A DNA stretch of 64,000 bases from Spirochaetae bacterium HGW-Spirochaetae-3. Its GTDB lineage: Bacteria; Spirochaetota; Spirochaetia; Treponematales; UBA12059. Under the pieces are notes generated by a model. That model did not search any database. It was not told where the DNA came from and worked only from the letters and a program-made list of their open reading frames with translations. Shown piece by piece: positions 17,185 through 25,632 of the stretch; the first letter of the stretch is position 1, and every line of letters begins with the position of its first letter. Location: the NCBI GenBank assembly GCA_002839315.1, contig PGXV01000003.1, positions 124,001 through 188,000 of the forward strand, given 5' to 3'. The translations under genes and the position numbers were made by a program.

Positions 17185-19007
17185 TCAAACAGGCTATCAT
17201 ACTAGCCGCCGGCATGGGCAAGAGGCTTGGAAAATACACGCAGGACGGCACCAAGTGCATGGTGCGAGTGAACGACCGGTCCCTTATCGAGCGGAGCCTC
17301 TCCGCTCTCGAGGCCGCCGGCATCCACCGCGTCGTGCTCGTCGTCGGTTACCGCGCGGAAAGGTTGATCGCCTACCTCGACGGCAAGTTCCCCGACCTCG
17401 AGCTGATCTACGTGACCAACGAGATCTACGACAAGACTAACAATATCTATTCGCTGTGGCTGGCGCGGGAGTACCTCGCGGCTGAAGATAGCCTGCTCCT
17501 AGAGAGCGACCTGGTCTTCGAGCCGGAGCTGATCGCGGACCTCGTCGCCGATCCCGAGCCCAACCTCGCCATGGTGTCGAAGTTCGAGGCATGGATGGAC
17601 GGCACGGTGACACTCGTCGGAGAGGACCGCGACATCGTCGCCGTGGTCGACAAGCGGGACTTCAAGTGGCGCAACGTGGGCGACTACTACAAGACCGTGA
17701 ACATCTACAAGTTCTCGGCGGAGTTCTCCCGCACCTATTACTTGCCGTTCCTTGACGCGTATCTCGCGGCCTTCGGAGATAACGTCTACTACGAGCAGGT
17801 GCTTAAGGTATTGGCGTTTCTAGATAATGCGAAGCTCAAGGCCCATCCGGTCAGCGGCCGTCACTGGTACGAGATCGACGATCCGCACGACCTCGCGGTA
17901 GCCGAGACCATCTTCGCCCCGCCGGCGCAACGCCTGGCTAATATGCAGGCGCGGTACGGCGGATACTGGCGTTTTCCGGGCATGCTGGACTACTGCTATC
18001 TCGTCAATCCGTACTTTCCTCCGGAGCGGATGCTCGACGAGATCAAGTCAAGCTTCGCGGAGCTGGTGACGCAGTACCCGTCGGGAGCCCGCGTCCAGAG
18101 CGTGCTGGCCGGCAAGGTCTTCGGCGTCGATCCGGATCGCGTGGCCGTAGGCAACGGGGCCGCCGAGCTGATAGACGCGCTGGCGGGGCTGTGGCAGGGC
18201 AGGATGGCTATCCCGTCCCCTTCGTTCAACGAGTACCCCGCGCGGTTCGGACCCGGGCGTACCAAGGTCATCCCCACCGGGGAACGGCTCTCGTATACCG
18301 CCGTCGGGCTCGAGGCCGCGATGACCGACGCCGACATCCTGATCCTGGTCAATCCGGACAACCCGAGCGGCCACTTCATGAATGAGGCGGAGACCAAGGG
18401 CCTGGTAGACCGCCTGCTTGCGGCGGGCAAGCGGGTCGTCGTCGACGAGTCCTTCGCCGACTTCGCCGAGCCTGCGATCAGGTTCAGCCTGCTGGACGAC
18501 GCCTTCCTTGTGGGCCGGCCGGGCCTGGCGGTAATCAAGAGCATATCGAAAAGCTACGGCGTGCCGGGATTCCGGCTCGGCGTGCTTGCCAGCGGAGACG
18601 CCGACCTCGTCGACGCCGTACGCAAGGCTGTCCCCGTCTGGAACATCAACTCGATGGGCGAGTTCTTCCTGCAGATCGTCGACAAGTACAAGGCCGACTA
18701 CCGCCACGCCTGCGACTCGCTCGCCGCGGAACGCGCGTGGCTCGCAGGCAAGCTTTCCGGAACCGGCAGGCTGGAAGTATTCCCTTCTCAGGCGAACTAC
18801 CTGCTGTGCCGCCTGACGGACGGAACGCTGTCGCGTGACCTGGCCGAGTCGCTACTCGCGGAGCACCGCATCCTGATAAAGGACCTGGGCGGCAAGCCGG
18901 GCTTCCCCACCGGGCAGTTCATACGGCTCGCGGTGCGCGGGCGAGAGGACAACGAGAAGTTGGTCGGGGCGCTCGAGGAAGCGCATGGCGGCAAAAGCCG
19001 CCCATGA
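17181..19007 (+). CDS. Cytidylyltransferase fused to an HisC/CobD-like PLP enzyme
   Basis: The protein has 608 residues. Residues 1-245 form a LicC/PntC-type nucleotidyltransferase: LAAGMGKRLG (9-17 region), TKCMV with Lys25, NNIYSL (87-92), ESDLVF (Asp110), EIDDPHDL (231-238). Residues 260-600 are a fold-type I PLP enzyme close to histidinol-phosphate aminotransferase/threonine-phosphate decarboxylase: NPDNPSG (391-397), Asp422 in VDESFADF, Schiff-base Lys457 in SISKSYG, Arg465 in FRLG. Fusions of the phosphonate cytidylyltransferase PntC with an aminotransferase are known in treponemes. Alternatively the PLP half could decarboxylate a serine-phosphate derivative, giving CDP-ethanolamine. 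ATGA overlap with the upstream gene makes co-function likely. Confidence 0.82.
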   Translation: MIKQAIILAAGMGKRLGKYTQDGTKCMVRVNDRSLIERSLSALEAAGIHRVVLVVGYRAERLIAYLDGKFPDLELIYVTNEIYDKTNNIYSLWLAREYLAAEDSLLLESDLVFEPELIADLVADPEPNLAMVSKFEAWMDGTVTLVGEDRDIVAVVDKRDFKWRNVGDYYKTVNIYKFSAEFSRTYYLPFLDAYLAAFGDNVYYEQVLKVLAFLDNAKLKAHPVSGRHWYEIDDPHDLAVAETIFAPPAQRLANMQARYGGYWRFPGMLDYCYLVNPYFPPERMLDEIKSSFAELVTQYPSGARVQSVLAGKVFGVDPDRVAVGNGAAELIDALAGLWQGRMAIPSPSFNEYPARFGPGRTKVIPTGERLSYTAVGLEAAMTDADILILVNPDNPSGHFMNEAETKGLVDRLLAAGKRVVVDESFADFAEPAIRFSLLDDAFLVGRPGLAVIKSISKSYGVPGFRLGVLASGDADLVDAVRKAVPVWNINSMGEFFLQIVDKYKADYRHACDSLAAERAWLAGKLSGTGRLEVFPSQANYLLCRLTDGTLSRDLAESLLAEHRILIKDLGGKPGFPTGQFIRLAVRGREDNEKLVGALEEAHGGKSRP

Positions 19008-19184
19008 TCAATGCTGATCGATGTTCGAAATAGAATACAAACACGGTAGCGAAGCTATGCCGAAGCGGGTGCCGGATAGGCGCTGAAGTGACCGCAGGAC
19101 AGGAGCTGGTGTGGAAACCGGTTAGCCGCTGTCCGGTACCGACAGCAGGCGCTGAACCGATTTGATATGGTCAGGAAACAAGGA

Positions 19185-19225
19185 GGCGCCCGCCGGATCG
19201 GGGCGGACGCCAGATTGTTTTTTTA
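19185..19225 (+). terminator. Terminator closing the rfb-ugd-headgroup block
   Basis: GGCGCCCGCC (19185-19194) pairs with GGCGGACGCC (19202-19211; one mismatch) and is followed by ATTG and seven T residues. Between the stop at 19007 and this hairpin I see no gene. Confidence 0.75.
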
Positions 19226-19230
19226 GATCG

Positions 19231-19893
19231 TTATACTATGGATACTGGCGCAGGGCGGCGCGTCTCCTTGATGTTCTTGTCATAGGGAGACGTGCGTACG
19301 ATCAGCGAATACTGACCGAGCTCGATGCCGGGAGGGACCTGGGCAATTACCGTTCCGGGGACGATTGAGGCGTAGAGGGAAGCCCGGTGTTCCTGTCTAT
19401 TCTTGAACCAGATGCTGAGTTCCGGCCTGGCCTTGTCGAACTTGAGGTGGCTGCCGTGGATGCGCATGAAGTCGCCCCGACCGGCGACGAGGTCTTCCTC
19501 GGTCGCTATGGAGCGGGCCGAGAAGACGATGGGAGCCGATTTTTCGGTATAGGACTCGCGTTGGATCCTGGCGTCCTGGGCCATACTGATCTCTTCGGTC
19601 CTGTTGGCCCTGAAGTGCAGCCGCAGGTCGTGGTTCGACTCTTCCTGCCCGTAGACGAACGGCTGGTCTGGCTGGTCGAAGGTACCCGATGAGGAAAGGT
19701 AGAACGAGCCGAAGGGCAGCTTGACGACGTAGCCCTCGGAAACCGCCTTGTGCAGTTCTTCGGTCAGGAGCTGGAAGGCTCCAGCCAGATCGGTCTTGGT
19801 TATGGTGGTGCGGCCGGTGGCCATGCGGTCGACGAGACCGTCGAAACCGATGGTTTCCTTGTAAGTGGTATGTACCATGTACGGCTTGTGCAT
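19231..19893 (-). CDS. HU-like DNA-binding domain with Ig-like DUF4469 domain
   Basis: The 220-residue protein (ATG 19893; TTG 19902 and ATG 19878 are alternatives) starts with an HU/IHF-related domain. Its pattern is TYKETIGFDGLVDRM, TTITKTDLAGAFQLL and VKLPFGSFYLS, about residues 7-70. The rest resembles the Ig-fold DUF4469 region that follows HU-like domains in Bacteroides and spirochaete proteins (SELSIWFKN, VPGTVIAQVPPGIELGQYSLIVRT). The role is unknown; HU-like domains bind DNA. It is the only minus-strand gene between 4977 and 34783 and separates the two parts of the glycan locus. No clear Shine-Dalgarno is visible. Confidence 0.75.
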   Translation of the reverse strand: MHKPYMVHTTYKETIGFDGLVDRMATGRTTITKTDLAGAFQLLTEELHKAVSEGYVVKLPFGSFYLSSSGTFDQPDQPFVYGQEESNHDLRLHFRANRTEEISMAQDARIQRESYTEKSAPIVFSARSIATEEDLVAGRGDFMRIHGSHLKFDKARPELSIWFKNRQEHRASLYASIVPGTVIAQVPPGIELGQYSLIVRTSPYDKNIKETRRPAPVSIV

Positions 19894-20195
19894 GGCCGGC
19901 AAATAGTTCTATATAGCTGATACGTTTAACATCTGTGTCCCCTGAAGCGAGGAACCACGATACCTTTTTGCGTATAAGAACGTTTGTGAAATCCGTATCG
20001 AGTTTCCGCACTTCGTACTAGAGTTGTGCGCCGGAAAATCCGGTGTTTTCGCGCTCCTTGGCGGGGCTTGTGCTTGACACGTATCTCTATAGGGACCGTA
20101 CTCTCTATATCGACGAAACAGAATTTTATATAAATAATACTTTACAACGATAAAGAAATGGATTTTACCGATACCTCGATGCAAAAGGAACAATA
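19894..20195. other. Intergenic region upstream of the ABC exporter
   Basis: There is no gene here that I can support. It turns AT-rich from about 20100. A perfect -35 box TTGACA (20074-20079) has only a weak -10 (TACTCT, 19 bases further on), so the exporter promoter is uncertain. A short palindrome CCGGA-AAA-TCCGG lies near 20031-20043. Confidence 0.35.
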
Positions 20196-21047
20196 ATGGA
20201 CAAGCCGAGCGATGAATGGGATCTGATCCTGCAGCCGAAGCGGCGGCTGTTTGACCTCCACCTGCGGGAGGTCATCCGTTACCGTGACCTTATATGGCTT
20301 TTTGTAAAACGGGATTTCGTCACTCAGTACAAGCAGACCATCCTGGGGCCGCTATGGTTTATTATCAACCCGCTCTTCTCCACTGTGATGTACAGCTTTG
20401 TCTTTGGAAACCTGGCGAAGATAGGGACGGACGGCATCCCCTTCCTGCTCTTCTACTACGCGGGCACGATGCTCTGGACATTCTTTACCGGTTGTTTCAA
20501 CGATGCGAGCAACATCTTTCTTAATAATGCAGGGCTCTTCGGCAAGGTGTACTTCCCGCGGCTCACGGTACCCATCAGCAATGTGTTCAGCAATCTCACC
20601 AAGGTGGCCATACAGTTTGTTACTCTGATGGTTTTCTATATCTATTACCTTGTTATAAAGGCGCCCGTGCGGCCATCCTGGTGGAGCTTGGCCTTTCCGC
20701 TGATTTTTGTGTGGCTGGCCGTGCTGGCCAACGGCATGGGCATGATAATATCGTCCTTGACTACCAAATACCGGGACCTCAAGCACCTGATAGGTTTTGC
20801 CTTGCATCTGGCCATGTACGCCACGCCCGTGGTCTATCCGCTGTCGCAGATTCCTGAAAAATTTGCCTGGGTAAATTATGTGAATCCGGTGAGCGCGCCT
20901 ATAGAGTTGTTCCGGATCTGGTTCTATGGTGCCGGAACCGTGCCGCCTGAAATGATCGCGACCAGCCTTGGCATGACGGCGGGCTTTACGGTGCTTGGGC
21001 TGGTGATGTTCAACCAGAACGAGCGAAACTACATCGACGTGGTATGA
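20196..21047 (+). CDS. wzm: ABC-2 type polysaccharide exporter permease (Wzm-like)
   Basis: The 283-residue inner-membrane protein has six predicted helices. It shows the ABC-2 polysaccharide pattern RDLIWLFVKRDFVTQYKQTILGPLWFI, FYYAGTMLWTFF, FGKVYFPRLTVPI, KYRDLKHLIGFAL and YATPVVYPLSQIP. With the Wzt ATPase it moves an undecaprenyl-linked polysaccharide across the inner membrane. AAAGGAACAATA precedes the ATG. The ATPase gene starts 13 bases after the stop. Confidence 0.92.
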   Translation: MDKPSDEWDLILQPKRRLFDLHLREVIRYRDLIWLFVKRDFVTQYKQTILGPLWFIINPLFSTVMYSFVFGNLAKIGTDGIPFLLFYYAGTMLWTFFTGCFNDASNIFLNNAGLFGKVYFPRLTVPISNVFSNLTKVAIQFVTLMVFYIYYLVIKAPVRPSWWSLAFPLIFVWLAVLANGMGMIISSLTTKYRDLKHLIGFALHLAMYATPVVYPLSQIPEKFAWVNYVNPVSAPIELFRIWFYGAGTVPPEMIATSLGMTAGFTVLGLVMFNQNERNYIDVV

Positions 21048-21060
21048 GGTGACAGAGAAT

Positions 21061-22362
21061 ATGAGCGACATAGTAATCAGAGCCGAGCACCTCTCCAAGA
21101 TGTACCGCCTTGGCGTCATCAACAATGGCACGCTCTGGAAAGACTTACAGACCTGGGTAGCATTGAAGACCGGCAAGGAAGACCCGCATTCGAAAATAGG
21201 CGAGGACAAATATTCTGGGGATGAGGACCATTTCTGGGCACTCAAGGATCTTAACTTCGAGATCAAGCAGGGCGACCGCGTCGGCATCATCGGGAAGAAC
21301 GGCGCGGGAAAGAGCACCCTCCTCAAGATCCTCTCGCGCATCACCGCGCCTACGGAGGGTACGGTAAAGATCCGCGGCAAGATCGCGAGTCTCCTGGAAG
21401 TAGGCACGGGCTTCCACGGCGAGCTTACTGGGCGTGAGAATATTTACCTGAACGGTGCTATCCTGGGGATGAAGAAGAGGCAGATCGACCGCAAACTCGA
21501 TGAGATCATCGACTTCAGCGGGATAGAGCACCACATCGACACGCCCGTTAAGCGGTATTCCAGTGGCATGTATGTGCGTCTGGCCTTCGCCGTAGCGGCG
21601 CATCTGGATAGTCATATCTTGATTGCGGACGAGGTGCTCGCGGTGGGGGATGCTGAGTTCCAGAAGAAAGCGCTCGGGAAGATGCAGGATTTGAGCACGG
21701 GGCAAGGGCGGACAGTATTGTTTGTTAGCCATAATATGGGAGCGGTAAGGAGTCTATGTAATTCTGGTATATTGCTCGAAAATGGGAAACTAGTCTTCAA
21801 AGCAAAAAACGTTAACGAATTGTACCAAAAATATATCGAAGATGATTTTTCAAGTGTTGAAAGAAGCAAGTTGATTATAAGTAATACAGACATTAAACTA
21901 TTGGAGAATAGCACATTTAAGTTTGAATGTATGTATATACAAGACAGTAGTAACAATATATGTAATTACACTGTCTCTGGTGATAAAGAGATATATCTAA
22001 CGATTGAATTTTCTGTTGCATCTATTGATAGCCGGCTTGCTGTCTATTATAGATTGTACTCCCAAGAAGGTATTGATTTGTATTATTCCCAACAGAATGA
22101 TACGGATCCTGAGAAGTGGCCAGTAATAAAAAACGGGAAAAACATATTGAAAACTAAGATTCCCATCGATTTGTTGAACGAAGGTAGATATTTTATTGAA
22201 CTTTTGTGCTCAATTCGTGGAATAGTTTCTATAATCCCACAAAATACTGTAATACTTGGATTCGTGGTTTCTCATAATTCCAGAAAATCTCTTTTTATTA
22301 AAGAAGAACGACCAGGAGTTCTTAAACCAATTATTATATGGGAAAACGTATATAGGTCGTAA
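21061..22362 (+). CDS. wzt: ABC exporter ATPase with C-terminal glycan-binding domain (Wzt-like)
   Basis: This 433-residue protein was started at ATG 21061 because TGAGGTGA lies 8 bases before it; a GTG at 21049 is the alternative. The ATPase domain (about 1-245) has Walker A GKNGAGKST (78-86), the YSSGM signature, Walker B ILIADEVLAVGD and the H-loop FVSHNM. Residues about 285-433 form a beta-rich Wzt_C-type domain, which in ABC-dependent O-antigen systems binds the terminal sugar. Base composition drops sharply from GC-rich to AT-rich at about 21740-21770, just after the H-loop, so the carboxy-terminal domain appears to have been exchanged together with the downstream AT-rich genes. Confidence 0.92.
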   Translation: MSDIVIRAEHLSKMYRLGVINNGTLWKDLQTWVALKTGKEDPHSKIGEDKYSGDEDHFWALKDLNFEIKQGDRVGIIGKNGAGKSTLLKILSRITAPTEGTVKIRGKIASLLEVGTGFHGELTGRENIYLNGAILGMKKRQIDRKLDEIIDFSGIEHHIDTPVKRYSSGMYVRLAFAVAAHLDSHILIADEVLAVGDAEFQKKALGKMQDLSTGQGRTVLFVSHNMGAVRSLCNSGILLENGKLVFKAKNVNELYQKYIEDDFSSVERSKLIISNTDIKLLENSTFKFECMYIQDSSNNICNYTVSGDKEIYLTIEFSVASIDSRLAVYYRLYSQEGIDLYYSQQNDTDPEKWPVIKNGKNILKTKIPIDLLNEGRYFIELLCSIRGIVSIIPQNTVILGFVVSHNSRKSLFIKEERPGVLKPIIIWENVYRS

Positions 22363-22429
22363 TTTGATGAGGAATAGCATGCACATTTAGTGGAACTAAT
22401 AATTTAAATAGCTTTTCAGCACTTTTAAT

Positions 22430-22740
22430 GGGACATCCTGAGCAACGAATAAGAATTTATATTATAAGGAATTGATTGCTATAATGGACCGTAAGAGTGC
22501 ACTGAAATTGAGAGAATATACGAAAAATGCGTGCACTTCGTAACTACCAATTTCACCCCGTCTTCCCAGGATTGAATTCTGGTGAGACACTCTCCGGTAA
22601 GGAGACTTGCCGTAACACTATCAAAAGACAAGTGGATATTCCTCAAGACCGGACTGACCGACATGAGGAAGCAGATCAACGGACTCTCATATAATGTTGG
22701 TCCTGGCGATGTGGAGCTAGGAGTTCTCATCAATTCATAG
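22430..22740 (+). mobile_element. IS66-family remnant: tnpA start and N-terminal half of tnpB
   Basis: ATG 22484 begins a 19-residue frame MDRKSALKLREYTKNACTS, like the start of IS66 TnpA proteins. About 22600-22740 reads LAVTLSKDKWIFLKTGLTDM then RKQINGLSYNV, the N-terminal half of IS66 TnpB (KxFLxTGxTDMRKxxxGLS). The frame ends in TAG at 22738. The first 80 bases (22430-22510) recur at 25937-26016 with 53 of 74 aligned positions equal. The next gene's ribosome site AGGAGGT abuts the end of the remnant. Confidence 0.7.
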
Positions 22741-22752
22741 GAGGTAATCAGT

Positions 22753-24852
22753 ATGAAATTATCGATTAGCTTCAATTTTTTTAATGCAGAGGAACACCTA
22801 TATTCATCGGTCCATAATATCCGTGCTGCCGCCGAGCACATTTCGATCGTATATCAGACAGTATCGAACCATGGTTTGCCAATGAGTCCATTGGCTCATG
22901 AGGTACTACGCAGTTTAATAGATGAAGGCTTAATTGACGAATATTATCAATATAGAACGGATTTCCGAATTTCCGCTGCGGAAAATGAATTTCAAAAGAG
23001 ACGTATCGGCTTAGATCTAGCAATTAAATCAGGAGCGACACATTTTCTATTGATGGATGCTGATGAGTTCTATAAGATTGACGAATTTACAAGAGCGAAG
23101 GAACTCATTGAAAAGGAAGACATAGGCTATTCGTGTGTTGATTCCTATTTCTACATCAGACAGCCGGAGTATAGGTCTAAATATATAGACACGACGAAGG
23201 TGTGTTTCATCTCCAAAATATGTAAACAAATGGTCTTTGATCTTAATGGAAGCTTTCCCGAGGATTGTGTAGATCCGACAAGAAGAATCACGATTAAAAA
23301 TGGGAAATATTTTAAATTCTCCACATCAGAAATTGCTATGCATCATTATGCCTTCATCAGAGTCAACATGAATTCAAAATTGGCTAATAGCAGTAACAGA
23401 GGAAACTTAGAGTTCATGGAAAAGGCAAGCATTGCACTTCGGAATTGGAGATTTCCCGCCGTTTTATCGTTTCCAAATAAACCGACGATGCCAATAATCC
23501 TTGTAAAGGATGAATTCAATCAGACTGCATCAACTCATGTGCAAAGATCGAACCTGCGCAATGTTCATGCCAACCCCATAGAAAAGAGAATTGCTCTCAT
23601 CTGCACCTTGCGGTTAACTATGCTTGCTGGGAGCGAGCTAGTTTGTTATGAACTTTCTGAATATTTAGTGCGTAACAATTTTAGAGTATTGATATATACG
23701 AATTTGATAGAACCAAAAATTGAAGAAATGTTCTCGAATCTTGGCAAAGACATAACAATTATCACAAATCCAAATGACTTGGGTTTAGTGGAATCTTATT
23801 CACATTTATCTATGTGCTGGATACAGCATCAACAGATACCTTCTTCCTTGGTTGAGTATATTATTAATGGCAAGAGAAAACCTTTATTTATTTTTAATCA
23901 TATGTCTTTCTTTGAGTCCTTCGAGTGGCCCATTGCATACCAGGCCGAAGCAATACTTGCAGATTTGGTACTTTTTAACTCGTCTGAAACCTTCGATTTT
24001 CAACGTAATTATTTTCCTGTAAAATATGATCGCTTTATGCTTTTTCAAAATCCTGCTCCAAAACGATACTATGATGCGTATGATCAATATGAGGTGGTGA
24101 GGATTGATAGTGGAATCAAAATAAGGAATATCGCTATTATCTCGAATCATGTTCCAGAAGAGCTATTGAGCGTCGCTGACGAACTACTACGATATGGAAT
24201 CACAACCAACTATATCGGTAAAAATAGGCAGCTCAATGTTCTAATAACACCAGAGTTGTTAATGAATTACGATGTTGTGGTGACTATCGGAAAAACAGTC
24301 CAGTATTGTATCTGCATGGCCAAATCGGTATATATTTATGATTATATGGGCGGAGATGGATACCTGACACCTGAAAATTTTGCTGATAATGAATATCACA
24401 ATTTCTCTGGTAGGCCATATAGTAAAAAGAAAGCAAAAGCGATTGTTTTAGAGTTATTGAAGGGGTACGAAGCAAATATTGAATTTATGAAAGTGCTGCG
24501 CCGTGATCATGAGATCAAGTTCAACTTAGATCATGTAATGGACAGGATCCTGAATTCTGATGTTAAGATTATCGAAGTAGATATGTCTATTGAAACGCGC
24601 TTCTCACTTTTGGCTCTCCAAGGTTATTCTCAGAATTTGCATAATACGGTCGTCTGGATTGAGAGCGATTACAATAGCAAGTTAAAGGAACTCGTGAAAA
24701 AGAAAACCGCACCTCCCAATGGAACACCATCGATTGATTTTCCAGTATATGCTAGGCGATTAGACATAGTGAAAATAATGAAGAAGATCAAAGCGAAAAT
24801 TTCGCGATATCTAAAGAAGTGGATGAGAAATATAGAGAAGAGTACTGGATGA
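22753..24852 (+). CDS. Two-domain glycosyltransferase, AT-rich
   Basis: The protein has 699 residues, with a strong AGGAGGTAA site before the ATG. Residues 1-260 look like a GT-A fold transferase: SISFNFFNAEEHLYSSV, FLLMDADEFY with the DxD-type metal site near 102-105. Residues about 280-600 resemble a GT-B domain, starting RIALICTLRLTMLAGSELVCYELSEYL, with IFNHMSFFESFEWP and a late VVTIGKTVQYC segment. A basic tail ends it. Base composition is about one-third GC, unlike the flanks, indicating acquisition by transfer. The sugars transferred are unknown. IS66 remnants lie on both sides. Confidence 0.75.
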   Translation: MKLSISFNFFNAEEHLYSSVHNIRAAAEHISIVYQTVSNHGLPMSPLAHEVLRSLIDEGLIDEYYQYRTDFRISAAENEFQKRRIGLDLAIKSGATHFLLMDADEFYKIDEFTRAKELIEKEDIGYSCVDSYFYIRQPEYRSKYIDTTKVCFISKICKQMVFDLNGSFPEDCVDPTRRITIKNGKYFKFSTSEIAMHHYAFIRVNMNSKLANSSNRGNLEFMEKASIALRNWRFPAVLSFPNKPTMPIILVKDEFNQTASTHVQRSNLRNVHANPIEKRIALICTLRLTMLAGSELVCYELSEYLVRNNFRVLIYTNLIEPKIEEMFSNLGKDITIITNPNDLGLVESYSHLSMCWIQHQQIPSSLVEYIINGKRKPLFIFNHMSFFESFEWPIAYQAEAILADLVLFNSSETFDFQRNYFPVKYDRFMLFQNPAPKRYYDAYDQYEVVRIDSGIKIRNIAIISNHVPEELLSVADELLRYGITTNYIGKNRQLNVLITPELLMNYDVVVTIGKTVQYCICMAKSVYIYDYMGGDGYLTPENFADNEYHNFSGRPYSKKKAKAIVLELLKGYEANIEFMKVLRRDHEIKFNLDHVMDRILNSDVKIIEVDMSIETRFSLLALQGYSQNLHNTVVWIESDYNSKLKELVKKKTAPPNGTPSIDFPVYARRLDIVKIMKKIKAKISRYLKKWMRNIEKSTG

Positions 24853-24918
24853 TACAAAATATTTAATATCTATCAATTAATAGGATCGCAATATTTTCAC
24901 ATTATGACAAAGTAAGTG

Positions 24919-25273
24919 CTACAGCTTCTCAGCGGCACTTAGGTCGTACACGGGTTCGATGGTCGCATCAGGATTCGAGTGCTTCTTCCGTCCTGCATTC
25001 CTGTAGACGTGTTCCTTGACTACCGTCGTAATGGCATGTGCTTGCGATGCCTTGTCACTCTAGATTTCGGCCTCTTTGAAGAGGCGATACTGCAATTCCT
25101 CGACAGGAACAAGCTTTTCGCTCGATACGCCGAAGAGCGCGCGTTCGCGGGTATAGAGCTTTTTGTTAACCAGCATTTCTCGCTTGAGCGCCGCATTTTC
25201 CTCGACCAGCGCGTTGACGCGTTTTTTTGAGTTCGTCGAGGTTGTACGGTTCGTGTTCTGCTACATCAGCCAT
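24919..25273 (-). pseudogene. IS66-family transposase TnpC remnant
   Basis: Reading the minus strand from ATG 25273, the sequence encodes an IS66 TnpC N-terminus: MADVAEHEPYNLDELKK, a frameshift at a run of seven A residues near 25220, then LVEENAALKREM, RERALFGVSSEKLVPVEEL and RLFKEAEI. A stop (TAG near 25061) follows, then KEHVYRNAGRKKHSNP and PVYDLSAAEKL before another stop at 24919. The catalytic part is missing. It follows the tnpB fragment in the normal IS66 order. It is distinctly more GC-rich than the genes around it. Confidence 0.8.
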
Positions 25274-25314
25274 GAATGAATGATAACATGATGGATGTCT
25301 ATAAACAGCGTTAT

Positions 25315-25632
25315 TTACGTTACTCGGGTATAGACAATCTGCTTGTGTACGGTAAAGATGTCGATGCCTCGTAGTAGCATCATGAGCTGCGCCTGGGTGA
25401 CCTCGCCTGGGACTTCATCTGCGACGGGCCACGGAAATGTGTCCGCCTCAAGTCGCTTCTGCCAGAGGCAGAAGCCGGTGGTATCCAAATAAGTATCTTG
25501 ATGACCCGCCTGGTTTCCCCGCAGAACGCGAAATAAGCCACCGACAACGATCGAGGTTATATGCCTTTTGTTGACAAGAAGTGTTGGCAAAGAAATCGTT
25601 TTTTCTTCAAATATATCTGCAAATGCCTGCAC
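25315..25632 (-). pseudogene. IS66-family TnpB remnant, C-terminal half
   Basis: The 105-codon frame contains, from about codon 31, the C-terminal half of IS66 TnpB: GGLFRVLRGNQ, DTTGFCLWQKRLEADTFPWP, then VTQAQLMMLLRGIDIFTVHK. The preceding 30 residues do not match. The N-terminal half of a TnpB is found on the opposite strand at 22600-22740, suggesting one element was split, perhaps by inversion. Confidence 0.75.

Noticed and set aside
20058-20075. Possible sigma-54 promoter upstream of wzm
   Set aside because: The GG and GC dinucleotides are spaced correctly, but the rest of the consensus matches poorly and no enhancer-binding protein is encoded nearby.
22363-22752. JUMPStart/ops antitermination element before the glycosyltransferases
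   Set aside because: The ops core GGCGGTAG is absent; the repeated sequence there is better explained as IS66 end remnants.
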